From: Leptolinea sp964397625
GTDB lineage: Bacteria; Chloroflexota; Anaerolineae; Anaerolineales; Anaerolineaceae
NCBI GenBank assembly: GCA_964397625.1
Contig: CAYNJT010000011.1
Coordinates: 6,540 to 70,539, forward strand
Direction of reading: 5' to 3'
Length of the DNA: 64,000 nt
The notes below the pieces were generated by a model. It was given only the letters and a program-made list of their open reading frames with translations, had not been told where the DNA came from and did not search any database. Within the stretch, counting starts at the first letter, position 1. The number at the start of each line of letters is the position of its first letter. Of this stretch, positions 1 through 9,674 are shown piece by piece. The translations under genes and the position numbers were made by a program.

Positions 1-2
1 GG

Positions 3-305
3 CAGCGTATCCTTCTGGCGCGGGCGTTGTTGATGCGCCGTCCCATACTGTTGGCGGACGAACCCTTTTCCAATCTTGATCCGGTGTCTGAGTCTGCCAT
101 TCTGGGGAATTTATTAAACTCTTCCGGTCAGGCGGCCGCCATTCTTGCCACACATCGGTTGGTCGGCATGCAAAGGTTTGACGAGATACTGGTGATGGAC
201 GGCGGCCGGATAGTGCAACGGGGCAATCATACAGACCTGGTCTCGACTCCCGGCCTTTACCGGCAAATATGGCAGCAGCAAAACAACCAGTTCTTTGATG
301 CTTAA
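3..305 (+). CDS. ABC exporter ATP-binding subunit, C-terminal fragment (CydC-like?)
   Basis: This is only the last 100 residues of an ABC transporter ATPase; the gene enters from outside the window. Visible are the end of the signature motif (QRILLARALL), Walker B (ILLADEPFSNLD) and the H-loop (ATHRL), followed by a short tail ending in a glutamine-rich stretch. The order and spacing fit an exporter-type subunit in which membrane and nucleotide-binding domains are fused, and the tail (DEILVMDGGRIVQRG) recalls the CydC half of the CydDC thiol exporter. The membrane domain lies outside the window, so the substrate is not determined. The ABC assignment is firm; CydC is a guess. The stop codon is at 303-305, and the next gene starts 63 bases later. 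Confidence 0.8.
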   Translation, partial: QRILLARALLMRRPILLADEPFSNLDPVSESAILGNLLNSSGQAAAILATHRLVGMQRFDEILVMDGGRIVQRGNHTDLVSTPGLYRQIWQQQNNQFFDA

Positions 306-368
306 GCGGGAACCAAATCGCCGGCAGTTTCGTCCTATCCGTAGACCAGACGGTGTGAGGAGGAAACC

Positions 369-2546
369 ATGCGCGTTCGTTGGATATTCAGTTCTGTCCT
401 AACCCTTTTGTTCCTGTTTTCCAACACAGCGGTAGTCTTCGCGGATGGCATCATCATTCCCATGCCGCCGATCTGCGACCCCGTCCCCTGCCTTGAACCG
501 GTTATTCCGATCACGAAAAGCCCGCTGGCGGTAAAAGAGCATATCGTCAGCGTAAAGATCAAAGACCAGTTGGCTGTCACCCATGTGAGTCAGATTTTTG
601 TAAACACCGGAAAATCAACAGTGGAAGGCACCTATGTCTTCCCATTGCCGGTTGATGCCGCGGTACAGAAATTTACTCTGTGGGTCAACGGTAAGCCGGT
701 GGATGGGAAGGTGCTTTCGGCAGACGAGGCGCGGCACATCTATGAAGACATTGTACGCTCGATGCGCGACCCAGCCCTGCTGGAATATGCCGGACGGGGC
801 GCCGTTCAGGCCTCCATTTTCCCTTTCGCTCCCGGTGAAGAACGCCGGGTGGAGCTGGAATACACGCAAGTATTGACCGCCGATAACGGCCTGGTGAAGT
901 ATTCCTACCCGTTGAACACAGAAAAATTTTCAGCGCAGCCGCTGGAAAGGGTATCTGTTACCGTTGAATTGGAAACAGGTGAACCGATCCGCGCGGTGTA
1001 TTCCCCCAGCCATACGGTCGATGTGCATCGAGATGGGCAGACGTCAGCCACTGCCGGTTACGAAGCCTCCGATATCATACCGGATATGGATTTTGACCTC
1101 TTCTATTCCTATGGAAACGAAGAAGCACTGCACCTGTTCACCTACCGCGACGCCCGCGATCCGGCCGACCCGGATGGTTTCTTTATGCTACTGGCAGCGC
1201 CTTCCCCGCGGACGGAAGCTGAACGCGTGGACAAGGACATCCTTCTGGTGCTGGACTGTTCCGGCAGTATGGAAGGGGAAAAGATCAATCAGGTTAAATC
1301 TGCCGCGCGTTATGTGCTTTCACATCTTGGGCCGCAAGACCGTTTTCACATCACCACTTTTAACAGCCGGGTGGATCATTACACTGGCGGCCTTTCACCT
1401 GCCTCAGACGCTGGCAAGGCACAGGCCTGGGTGGACACACTAACGGCTGGAGGCAGTACGGATATCAACCGCGCACTTCTGGAAACAATCAAAGCAGCTG
1501 ATTCAGAACGTCCCACGTTCCTCATTTTCCTGACGGACGGGTTGCCAACCGAGGGTGTACGGGAAAGCGCGCAGATCCTTGAGAACTTCTCTGAAGCGAC
1601 GCATCAGAATATCCGCCTGTTCCCCTTTGGCGTCGGATACGATGTGGATACCCTGCTGCTTGACTCGCTGGGGCAGCAGCATCACGGCGCGAGCACTTAT
1701 GTTGATCCAGGCGGCCCGCTGGATCAAATCTTGTCCTCTTTCTACGAAAAGATCTCCACTCCGGTGTTGACCAATATTGAAGTACAGATCAAGGATGTCA
1801 CAACCTATGATACCTTCCCCAACCCGCTTCCAGACCTTTTTCAGGGCAGCCAGCTGGTAATCACCGGACGCTATCGGGAAGGTGGAAAAACGGACATTCT
1901 GTTGAAAGGACGCGTTAACGACCGGCAGCAGGAATTTCGATACCCCTCCATGCAGCTCACGGAAGAAAGCCCTTCGATACCCGTGCCGGAAGCCAGCCTA
2001 CCCCGCCTTTGGGCAGCCCGCAAGATTGGCTACCTGCTAAACCAGATCCGATTGGAAGGGAATGACCGAGAAACCGTTGACCAGATCGTCAGGCTCAGCA
2101 TACGATACGGCATTGTCACTCCCTACACATCCTATCTGGTGACCGAACCTCTGGCGCTCGGCGCGACACAACAAGAGGAACTCACCGACAGGACGTTCAA
2201 CCAGATGCAAGCCATGCCCTCCGCGGCGGTTTCCGGGGCTGATGCCGTGCAAAAAGCCCGCGAACAAAATGAGCTTTCTCAATCTATTGCGGCTCCCACA
2301 CTTGAAAAAGGGGAAGGTTCAAACCAGACAATAAAAACGGTGGGCTCGCGCACCTTTGTCTTAAAAGACGACCGCTGGGTTGATACAGCGTATGACCCGG
2401 AAAAAATGAATGTGAAAAAGATACAGTTCCTGTCAGCCGTCTACTTTGATCTGGCGGAGAAGAATCCTGATCTGGCCGCCTGTCTGGCCATCGGGACACG
2501 AGTTCTGGTGGTGAATGGGTCTCAGGCTATTGAGATCGTTGAATGA
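369..2546 (+). CDS. Secreted VIT and von Willebrand factor A domain protein
   Basis: A 725-residue exported protein with a signal peptide (hydrophobic residues about 6-24, ending VVFADG). A VIT domain spans roughly residues 45-175 and a VWA domain roughly 290-470. The VWA domain keeps a metal-ion-dependent adhesion site: the D296-C-S298-G-S300 motif and the LTDG motif with D390. This architecture is known from inter-alpha-trypsin inhibitor heavy chains and from bacterial surface proteins thought to bind ligands in a metal-dependent way. No LPXTG motif or C-terminal membrane anchor is visible, so the protein is probably released or held non-covalently. A good Shine-Dalgarno (GAGGAGG) sits just upstream of the ATG. 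It converges with the transglutaminase gene, only 13 bases apart. Confidence 0.88.
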   Translation: MRVRWIFSSVLTLLFLFSNTAVVFADGIIIPMPPICDPVPCLEPVIPITKSPLAVKEHIVSVKIKDQLAVTHVSQIFVNTGKSTVEGTYVFPLPVDAAVQKFTLWVNGKPVDGKVLSADEARHIYEDIVRSMRDPALLEYAGRGAVQASIFPFAPGEERRVELEYTQVLTADNGLVKYSYPLNTEKFSAQPLERVSVTVELETGEPIRAVYSPSHTVDVHRDGQTSATAGYEASDIIPDMDFDLFYSYGNEEALHLFTYRDARDPADPDGFFMLLAAPSPRTEAERVDKDILLVLDCSGSMEGEKINQVKSAARYVLSHLGPQDRFHITTFNSRVDHYTGGLSPASDAGKAQAWVDTLTAGGSTDINRALLETIKAADSERPTFLIFLTDGLPTEGVRESAQILENFSEATHQNIRLFPFGVGYDVDTLLLDSLGQQHHGASTYVDPGGPLDQILSSFYEKISTPVLTNIEVQIKDVTTYDTFPNPLPDLFQGSQLVITGRYREGGKTDILLKGRVNDRQQEFRYPSMQLTEESPSIPVPEASLPRLWAARKIGYLLNQIRLEGNDRETVDQIVRLSIRYGIVTPYTSYLVTEPLALGATQQEELTDRTFNQMQAMPSAAVSGADAVQKAREQNELSQSIAAPTLEKGEGSNQTIKTVGSRTFVLKDDRWVDTAYDPEKMNVKKIQFLSAVYFDLAEKNPDLAACLAIGTRVLVVNGSQAIEIVE

Positions 2547-2559
2547 TACGAGAACTGGA

Positions 2560-4890
2560 TTATCTACCTCGGCTTGAGTGAGAATTGGTCAGCTTTCGCC
2601 AGAATTCTTTCAGGATGCCTTTTTGAAGGATGTTTCCAGCCTTCTGGCATTCCAAAAACGCGTACTTCCTGTCCGGACTGTAGAGTTCATGATACAGCCC
2701 GGTCTGAAACTGGCCGGCAGCCGTCCGTAAATCGGGTATTTTTGCAGCCACACCGGTCAATAACTCTGCCGGAGTGACGGGTAAATAGGAGATCAAACCA
2801 GTCCACAAGGCCAGTTTTTCAATCCAAAAATATTGCCGCGCCGGAACTGTCAACCCGGAATACCAGTTCCAACCAGCCATCCAGCGCGGTATGGGGATAT
2901 GATGGGCTGCCATCCAGTCTAACAGCATTTGCAAAAGACGCGGCGGCTTTTTCCATCGCTTCTTAACGAAAACCAACCATAATCCCACGGCGCATAGGAC
3001 GACAACAAGCAGCAGGATAAGCAATATGATCCATCTTGTCTGCGTATTTTTTTGCGCATCATCCGCCTCTGAAGGTCCGGCTGTTGGAGGCGGCAGGGAA
3101 GCATTTGCCCTGCGATCCTCCGCCGTGATCTCATTCCTGACATCCTCGCGATTATCGTCATTGCTGGTGGAATATGGCCTGTCAGGCTGCATGGGCGTGG
3201 GCTCAAACGGAACCCAGCCTGCATTAGGGAAGTAAACCTCCGGCCAGGCATGACCATCTTTCATCCGCACCAGGTAGCCGAATTCCGTTTTTTCTCCCTG
3301 GCTGTACCCTACCGCCAGCCGGGCAGGAATTCCGGCCGACCGCAGAAACAGCACCTCAGCGCTGGCGAAATAATTGCAGAATCCCTGTTTCGACTCAAAA
3401 AGGAACCAGTCCACCGGGTCGCGGCCGGAAGGAATGGGTGATATCTGGCTCTTATATTCGTAATTCTTACGCAGGTAATTATTAACAGCCTGAACGCGCA
3501 GCAACGTATTATCACCCACCGCGATATTTGCAGCCAGATCACGCACTCGACGGGGTACAGAATCGGGCACTTTTAAGTTTTCGGCAGAAATTTGCGGCGG
3601 GACAAGATAAGGCGCGGCGGTCAGGTCCTGTTGCTTTCCAGTGAACACGGCGCTTTTCAGGATGAAGAGAGAATCTTTTTTGAGCGGCGATTGGGGGTAC
3701 AGTATGCCATCCCCGGAGACCAATCCGGTTATGTCAGAAGATTCCAGGTGGTGGGGAATATCAAGCCCTTGGAAACGGCCTGAAAAGGGGATGATGCTTC
3801 CATCGCCTTCCTGCCAGATATATTGCGCCGTGACTTCAGAATACGGAGCGAGATTGCCTTCAGCGGCGAGATCCAAAACCCGGCTGTTAAAACTTTGAAC
3901 CTTCGCCGACTGCCAGTGGCCGTCCACATATTCCTCATAGATTCTTATCCGCCACAGGTATGAGCCGGCCGCCTGCGGCCCCGCGAGAATCTTTGCCTGA
4001 AAAACCGGATTCTGCTTTATTGGCGCCTGATTGCCCAGTTGCATCCCCCCGGAATAAGAGCCGGTGAGACTGGAGGAGTTTTGCAGGGAAGCAAAATTGT
4101 TCTGCAAACCGGATTGCACATTCCGCCAGAATTCCGAAATTCGGATATTTTCTTCCGTACCAGGAGTGAATGACCGGATAATGGTTTGCATATTCCAGGC
4201 AAACAGAACCAGGATCACACCGAGAATGGATGCCAGCCGCATTATTGAATCACTTGCGTCCCGTTCAACCTGAACACCTTCCGCGTCCCAGACCTTTTTC
4301 TGGCTCACCCAGAAGAGCCGGGAAGACAGCAGCAACAGACATAATACCAGCACCGCCCCGCCCCATAGCGCGATGGTGGATGATCCGGCGTAAAAATCAA
4401 TTACGCCAAAGATACCAGCGGCAGAAAGCAGCCCCTGCCAGGGATTCCAGCGGCGGGAAAATCCGTACCCGGTAATGTACCCTGTGATCCAGAAAAAATA
4501 GGAACAGAACATGGTGAAGATGAGCGAATCCTGCACTACGCGGCCGGTCACAGCCTGTGCCAAGGCCAGGTTGGCGCGTTGAAGCAGCACAGTGAAGCGA
4601 AACAACCATTCACCGTCAGGGGTCATGCGTACCGTAAACAGCCAGAACGGGACGATGAGTGTGAATATCAGAAACATCAGGTGGCAAATGGCCGATTGGA
4701 AACTTGTCCGCCCGATAATCAAGCCCAGGGTAACCCCCAGCAAGGCCAGGAACTCAGCCTGATCCAGGTCAGGCGCCCAACCGGTGGATTGAAGCAAAGC
4801 AGCCGGCAGCCAGACGCAGACTAATATTAGTGCGATCGACGGTCTATCCCACAGCTGATGAGGTTTTTTTAGCGTGGATTGAGTGTACAA
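2560..4890 (-). CDS. TgpA-like membrane transglutaminase-domain protein
   Basis: A 776-residue integral membrane protein. Several transmembrane helices lie in the first 240 residues, followed by a large extracytoplasmic region with a transglutaminase-like cysteine protease fold. One further helix lies near 620-645, and a C-terminal cytoplasmic tail resembles DUF4129. The catalytic pair is C505 (in GFCNYFA) and H547 (in DGHAWPEV). The third position reads FEPTP, with Glu where many homologues have Asp, which is common in this family. TgpA in Pseudomonas is an essential periplasmic enzyme of unclear substrate; here a role in envelope peptide processing is inferred. The start used is TTG at 4890, with no convincing ribosome-binding site, so the exact N-terminus is uncertain. 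It is divergent from the PAP2 gene, with 37 bases between the starts. Confidence 0.87.
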   Translation of the reverse strand: MYTQSTLKKPHQLWDRPSIALILVCVWLPAALLQSTGWAPDLDQAEFLALLGVTLGLIIGRTSFQSAICHLMFLIFTLIVPFWLFTVRMTPDGEWLFRFTVLLQRANLALAQAVTGRVVQDSLIFTMFCSYFFWITGYITGYGFSRRWNPWQGLLSAAGIFGVIDFYAGSSTIALWGGAVLVLCLLLLSSRLFWVSQKKVWDAEGVQVERDASDSIMRLASILGVILVLFAWNMQTIIRSFTPGTEENIRISEFWRNVQSGLQNNFASLQNSSSLTGSYSGGMQLGNQAPIKQNPVFQAKILAGPQAAGSYLWRIRIYEEYVDGHWQSAKVQSFNSRVLDLAAEGNLAPYSEVTAQYIWQEGDGSIIPFSGRFQGLDIPHHLESSDITGLVSGDGILYPQSPLKKDSLFILKSAVFTGKQQDLTAAPYLVPPQISAENLKVPDSVPRRVRDLAANIAVGDNTLLRVQAVNNYLRKNYEYKSQISPIPSGRDPVDWFLFESKQGFCNYFASAEVLFLRSAGIPARLAVGYSQGEKTEFGYLVRMKDGHAWPEVYFPNAGWVPFEPTPMQPDRPYSTSNDDNREDVRNEITAEDRRANASLPPPTAGPSEADDAQKNTQTRWIILLILLLVVVLCAVGLWLVFVKKRWKKPPRLLQMLLDWMAAHHIPIPRWMAGWNWYSGLTVPARQYFWIEKLALWTGLISYLPVTPAELLTGVAAKIPDLRTAAGQFQTGLYHELYSPDRKYAFLECQKAGNILQKGILKEFWRKLTNSHSSRGR

Positions 4891-4927
4891 TAGAAAGCAC
4901 CCAACTATGATAAGGGGTTGAGAATTA

Positions 4928-5932
4928 ATGATACTACTGGATAGCCACCTTAATATTATCCTTCAGAATCTTGGAACTTGGCTCCTGCCAATCATGCAAT
5001 TTTTTACCTTTATTGGATCGGATGCCTTCTTTTTAGTATTTTTTTCGATAATTTACTGGTGTTTTGACCGAAACCTGGGAATACGTCTTGGAGCAGTCTA
5101 TCTGCTTGCATCAACGACGAATAGCATATTCAAACTTGTTTTTCAGCTTCCACGTCCCTACTGGGTCGATCCTTTGGTACAAGAATATGCCTCTGAACCC
5201 TCATTTGGATTGCCTTCCGGCCATGCGCAAATGTCAATGGCTACCTGGGGATCACTTGGAATAATTCGAAAGGAAAAATGGGTAAAGTGGACAATCCCCT
5301 TTATCATCCTTTTAATCGGTATATCGCGATTGTACCTTGGGGTTCATTTTTCTGCGGATGTGTTGGCAGGCTGGATATTTGGCTTTCTCGTACTTGTCTT
5401 TTTCTTCTTTTTTGAAGAACCAATTAGGCACAGATTAGCACACACGAAACCGTTTCTCATATTCATTCTTTCAATATTGCCAATTTTGATTATTCTGGGG
5501 GTTGGGATTCTTCTTTACTCCGACCTGCGTGGGTTTATCCCCCCCATGAACTGGATTACGTTTGGGAACAAGAATGGGCACCTTATTAATCCTGTCAGCA
5601 TTACCGACCTGATATCGCGGTCAGGTCTATGGTTCGGCCTTGCTGCCGGTGTTTGCTGGCAAATGGGACAGAAAAAGAATCCAGGATGGATAAAAACAGA
5701 AGGTTCAGTCGGACAAAGGATATGGCGTTTCGTTATTGGGTTGGCCGGGATGTTATTCATCTATGGTATGTTGGGATTGGTTTTCCACCAAAAAGATACG
5801 ACGTCCAATTTGATCCTGCAACTGGTACGGTTTTCGCTGGTGGGTTTCTGGATCAGCGGATTGGCGCCTGTAGTTTTTCTGCGCACAGGATTGGTAAAAT
5901 CGGGTAATATAAAAAAGCGGAAAGCATCATAA
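4928..5932 (+). CDS. PAP2-family membrane phosphatase
   Basis: A 334-residue polytopic membrane protein with all three signature motifs of the phosphatidic acid phosphatase type 2 superfamily: K69 to R76-P77 (KLVFQLPRP), PSGH with H99, and SR134 to H140-FSA-D144. These residues form the phosphate-binding and phospho-histidine active site in known members, such as undecaprenyl-pyrophosphate phosphatase BcrC and PgpB. The C-terminal half adds four or five extra hydrophobic helices. A role in recycling undecaprenyl pyrophosphate for the glycan loci in this window is plausible but inferred; lipid phosphates are the alternative. The small YtxH-like gene begins 17 bases after the stop, so the two probably form an operon. 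Confidence 0.88.
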   Translation: MILLDSHLNIILQNLGTWLLPIMQFFTFIGSDAFFLVFFSIIYWCFDRNLGIRLGAVYLLASTTNSIFKLVFQLPRPYWVDPLVQEYASEPSFGLPSGHAQMSMATWGSLGIIRKEKWVKWTIPFIILLIGISRLYLGVHFSADVLAGWIFGFLVLVFFFFFEEPIRHRLAHTKPFLIFILSILPILIILGVGILLYSDLRGFIPPMNWITFGNKNGHLINPVSITDLISRSGLWFGLAAGVCWQMGQKKNPGWIKTEGSVGQRIWRFVIGLAGMLFIYGMLGLVFHQKDTTSNLILQLVRFSLVGFWISGLAPVVFLRTGLVKSGNIKKRKAS

Positions 5933-5949
5933 CTCTCTGGAGGGTCACT

Positions 5950-6165
5950 ATGCGGAAAATTTTCGGTTTCTTGCTTGGCGCTGTAACAGGTGGGGTTCTG
6001 GGAGCTGCGGCGGCATTATTGCTGACTCCGGTGACCGGTATTGAGTTGCGCGGGCAAATCAACAGCCGTATTCGAATGATGCAAAAAGAAATCATCGATG
6101 CCCGAGACCAAAAGCGCGCCGAGCTGGAAAGAGAACTCCAGGCACTGCGCGCTCCAAAAGCGTGA
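5950..6165 (+). CDS. Small YtxH-like membrane protein
   Basis: A 71-residue protein with one N-terminal glycine/alanine-rich membrane helix (residues about 4-27), followed by a charged, probably helical coiled-coil tail rich in Glu, Arg and Gln. This resembles the YtxH / gas-vesicle-protein-like family, whose function is not well known. A GGAGGG Shine-Dalgarno lies about 6 bases before the ATG. It follows the PAP2 gene closely and converges with the metalloprotease gene. A second protein of similar design is at 31274-31471. Confidence 0.75.
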   Translation: MRKIFGFLLGAVTGGVLGAAAALLLTPVTGIELRGQINSRIRMMQKEIIDARDQKRAELERELQALRAPKA

Positions 6166-6177
6166 AAAGGTTTTTTA

Positions 6178-8190
6178 TTATTTCGTCAGGCTAAATTGAT
6201 AGAAGGCTTTCTGGCGGGATAAGCGGGTTGTTCCGCTAACTACCAGAACAGCTCCTTTGGATCCTTTTTCAATAGTGACCGGTATTTCCACGTGGTTGCG
6301 GCTGTCCAGCGTGAGGTTGGTGACCGTTGTTGTTGGTCCATACTGGATCAATGATACTCTGTAAGATTGCGGCAGCATGTTTTGAATGCGCACAAATCCC
6401 TGCGCGTTCCATCCGCCGTTATCTGCCTCAAAGTCAGTCTGGTAGTTGATTTCAGGGATGGAAATATCATCGAGCAGTAATCCCTCTCCGTTGACTGCCG
6501 CGTCTGTGATGTATTCGAACCGCAGCTGTACTTTTTTCCCCTTCAAGAAGGAAAGGTCGACGGATTCCTTTTTCCAACCCCCGCTTTTCCCATTCCAACC
6601 GCAGCCGTAACTGTTACCGGATTTGTTTTCAGAGGTACATGAGACTGTAGGAATAATCTTCCACTGCGCGCCGTCTTCGCTGTAAACCAGGTAGGCATAA
6701 TCATAGTCGGTTTCCAGGTCATACCAGGTCCAATATTCCAGGTGAAGTGGAGAGGTAACATCGGTAAAGTCGAATTCTTGCGTCAGGGTCATATCCGATT
6801 CGTCGCCTTTGTTTGACCAAAAGGCGTAATTGCCAGAGTGGGGATTTTGCGCAAGAACACCCGTTTCGAGCACACCCTGGAAAGACAGGTTATAGTCTCC
6901 CTCCGGGCAATTGAAACGCACGTAATCCACGCCATATTGTGAAACACTCCGTTCCCTTGTGGAGACCGGGCAATTCGACATTGTTTCCGTGTAATCCGGT
7001 TCGGGTGAATCAGGATAATTGTTATAGGTAAAACGGCCGTCACCCACCGAGGAATCTTTCAACAGGGTTGCCACAACCCAATCAGCGAAAACATCATCCG
7101 CTGTGATCTGTTTGCCGGTAACTTTATCAACTGCTTTGATGCTCAAGAGCACTTTATCAATAGCTGGCATACCGTTTTCTGGTTCTCCTACCAGTTGTTT
7201 GGTGGCTGATTCACCAAACCGGTCAAGGAAGTATGCAAGGAAGAGGAAGGATTCGCCGTAATGCGGGCGTGTCTTGTCATGATCATCCGGCCAGTCTGTC
7301 AATTGCTGGTCGGGATTCATGACATAAAGCGTATCGAATCCACCAGTGTCAAATCCATTCAGGAACTCCGCCAGAACGGAGAAACCCTCATTCATCCAGG
7401 TATCTTCATTACGGTCGCGATACCAGTGGATCATATGCTGAAACTCATGCGCGAGTGTGCCCTTGTCTTCTTCCCCGAAAAACAGATTATCCGCGCTCAT
7501 AAAGAACGATTCATGACCATTGGAATCGGGCCTTGCCAGTGGATGAATGGAATCGATGGACGAAAATAGACCGGCAATACTGTCGCCCAATCCATGGGCA
7601 TAAACGATATAAAGATGCGGGTCATTGTCAATTCCCGGTGTCCATTCAGGTCCAAAAAATTCCCTATTTGTGGGATAAATTTTGCTCTCGAAAATCTTTG
7701 CAAGTGATTCAACATCATCCTCATTGTACTCAACACCATCTTCTATCCAGAAGTAGGTATGATCGGTGATGTAAGCCAATTTTGCCCTGACTGTGTAATT
7801 CTCATTCGTGTCAGTATTCAACGCGGAAAAATTTTTCTCATCACCCAGCGAGTAAACGGGAACTGGAGCATTAATGGTTTCCGGGATATCCTTGATGCCT
7901 TTTAACCTCATGGCCAGATCGCGCAGGTCATTATTGGGAATTAGAGAAGATTCGAGTGTGTTCCGGGTTTCAACAGCCTTGGGATCAACTGTCGCGTCTG
8001 GAGCCGGGACCTTCATGGTTGCTTCAAGTGTGGTTTCTTCCGAGGCTTCCATTGTTGTATCAGTGAAGGTCTCCCAGGTGATGCCCTGGGTTTCAACGTA
8101 TCGATAGGCGGCATAGATTCCGATGGCCGTGCAGCAGCATAGGAATCCAAACAGAACCCCCAGGATTATCCAGACCGTTTTATTCGTCAT
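6178..8190 (-). CDS. Membrane-anchored M6-like zinc metalloprotease
   Basis: A 670-residue protein with an N-terminal membrane helix (residues about 5-28), a Thr/Glu-rich linker and a catalytic domain. The zinc motif is H248-E249-F-Q-H252, followed by WMNEGFS, whose Glu is the usual third zinc ligand or a structural residue. The second half holds beta-rich modules, including a segment around 430-560 that resembles the C-terminal region of immune inhibitor A (peptidase M6). Expected activity is hydrolysis of extracellular proteins. The protein most likely stays tethered on the outside, because the N-terminal helix has no clear cleavage site. A GGAGG ribosome-binding site precedes the ATG. M30-type proteases are an alternative family. 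Confidence 0.78.
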   Translation of the reverse strand: MTNKTVWIILGVLFGFLCCCTAIGIYAAYRYVETQGITWETFTDTTMEASEETTLEATMKVPAPDATVDPKAVETRNTLESSLIPNNDLRDLAMRLKGIKDIPETINAPVPVYSLGDEKNFSALNTDTNENYTVRAKLAYITDHTYFWIEDGVEYNEDDVESLAKIFESKIYPTNREFFGPEWTPGIDNDPHLYIVYAHGLGDSIAGLFSSIDSIHPLARPDSNGHESFFMSADNLFFGEEDKGTLAHEFQHMIHWYRDRNEDTWMNEGFSVLAEFLNGFDTGGFDTLYVMNPDQQLTDWPDDHDKTRPHYGESFLFLAYFLDRFGESATKQLVGEPENGMPAIDKVLLSIKAVDKVTGKQITADDVFADWVVATLLKDSSVGDGRFTYNNYPDSPEPDYTETMSNCPVSTRERSVSQYGVDYVRFNCPEGDYNLSFQGVLETGVLAQNPHSGNYAFWSNKGDESDMTLTQEFDFTDVTSPLHLEYWTWYDLETDYDYAYLVYSEDGAQWKIIPTVSCTSENKSGNSYGCGWNGKSGGWKKESVDLSFLKGKKVQLRFEYITDAAVNGEGLLLDDISIPEINYQTDFEADNGGWNAQGFVRIQNMLPQSYRVSLIQYGPTTTVTNLTLDSRNHVEIPVTIEKGSKGAVLVVSGTTRLSRQKAFYQFSLTK

Positions 8191-8204
8191 TGATCCTCCA
8201 AAAC

Positions 8205-9668
8205 CTATTTATTGATCCCTTCGATGTAATTACCAGTAATTTTTTTGACAGACAATACCATACCAGCGGAAATCCAGAAAAATGGCATGGCAAATGAATC
8301 GATGCTGAACCCTTCAAGTATTATACCGATGACAATAAAGATCCCCCAATAGCGTGCAAAAGCTCCAGGTTGCCTGAAGTCCAGTTTCATTTTTAATGAC
8401 TCTCGTAGAAATGAGAGCAGCCAGGAGGAAAAGAAGGCAAATCCGACCAGACCTGTCTCGGCAAAAAGACGGATCCAAAGGTTTTTTATGTTCGGCAAAT
8501 CAGTCGAACGGTACAGTAACCTGCGTACTTCAATAAGGTTCATTCCATAGGAGGGAATGGTTTCGGAAAACCATTTCCCCGCGTTTCCCAGGCCCACTCC
8601 GAGAACGGGGTATCGATTGAAAATTTCCCAACCTGCCTGCCAGTACACTACCCGCTCGCCAAATTGGAGCGCGTTGGCATAGCGGTTGAAATTTTTGAGC
8701 TGCCAGAATTCTTGTGTAAACAGATCAGCCATTCGAGGATCGACCTTACTCATCCCAAAGGCTGCCAGAACGATCACAGCCAGGTAGATTGAAATCAATC
8801 CAAGTGTGATCAACAGAGTTGCGGTAGTCTTATGATCACGCCCGGCTTTTAAATGGTATTGTATCCATTTGACCAGCCGAATATTCCACTGGATAACCAA
8901 AAAGGCCGCCATGCAAAAGAACGAAATCCAGCCCACGCGGGAGAGCGTGAGAATAAGCACCAGAACCCCCAATGCCAACAAAACCATTTCAACTGTGATC
9001 TTTCGGAACAGGCGCCAAGTGAAGGCGGAATAGCGCCCTATCACCGCCGCCAGCCACATCGGAAGGTACAGCAGATTCAGCATATGCGCTAGCCAGGATG
9101 GTTCAAGCGCGAAACCGGCTGCCCTCTGTCTGTATAAAGGCCCCATCGAAATCAAATCCTGAAAATCACGCATCCAGCCAGGGTACCGGCCGCTAACAAA
9201 CCATGTCCCAGATTGCATAATCGACCACACCAGCATGAGAAGACCGCCCAGGTAAATCCATTTCAAAGCATGGCGAAATTCTTTTTCAGTAGAAACCAGT
9301 GAATATGTCACCAGAAAATAGGCAACACCTACCAGCAAAGTGATGAATGCTGATAAGGACGAACGGATCGTTCCCGCATCCTTGAACGTGGGAACCTGAA
9401 TAAATTGAGCGGCAGCTATGGATAACAACGCAGCAAGGATAAATCCCAATAATGGCAGGCTGGCACGCGGAATCCCACCATTTCGTATCAGGTATGGCAG
9501 CAATTGAAGAACGAGCAGTACTGCCAGAGTCAGAACGGAAGGACCGGCAATTGTGTTGATATGCAGCAGATCGCGCACCGCTGGCATGCTGGTAATGGGA
9601 AGAAGAATCAGAAGGACCGCCCATAAAATGCCAACCGCGAATGTGTAAATTTGGGAGAGGATTCGCAT
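8205..9668 (-). CDS. O-antigen ligase/polymerase family membrane protein (copy 1)
   Basis: A 487-residue protein with about a dozen hydrophobic helices and a long hydrophilic loop between roughly residues 320 and 385. That loop contains GVGLGNAGKWF, matching the conserved Wzy_C region of O-antigen ligases and polymerases. Such enzymes move undecaprenyl-linked glycans onto an acceptor or polymerise repeat units on the outer face of the membrane. Six bases separate it from the upstream Wzz-like gene, so the two are probably co-transcribed and work together on chain extension. It is one of three such proteins in this locus. Ligase and polymerase cannot be told apart from sequence. Confidence 0.82.
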   Translation of the reverse strand: MRILSQIYTFAVGILWAVLLILLPITSMPAVRDLLHINTIAGPSVLTLAVLLVLQLLPYLIRNGGIPRASLPLLGFILAALLSIAAAQFIQVPTFKDAGTIRSSLSAFITLLVGVAYFLVTYSLVSTEKEFRHALKWIYLGGLLMLVWSIMQSGTWFVSGRYPGWMRDFQDLISMGPLYRQRAAGFALEPSWLAHMLNLLYLPMWLAAVIGRYSAFTWRLFRKITVEMVLLALGVLVLILTLSRVGWISFFCMAAFLVIQWNIRLVKWIQYHLKAGRDHKTTATLLITLGLISIYLAVIVLAAFGMSKVDPRMADLFTQEFWQLKNFNRYANALQFGERVVYWQAGWEIFNRYPVLGVGLGNAGKWFSETIPSYGMNLIEVRRLLYRSTDLPNIKNLWIRLFAETGLVGFAFFSSWLLSFLRESLKMKLDFRQPGAFARYWGIFIVIGIILEGFSIDSFAMPFFWISAGMVLSVKKITGNYIEGINK

Positions 9669-9674
9669 TACAGG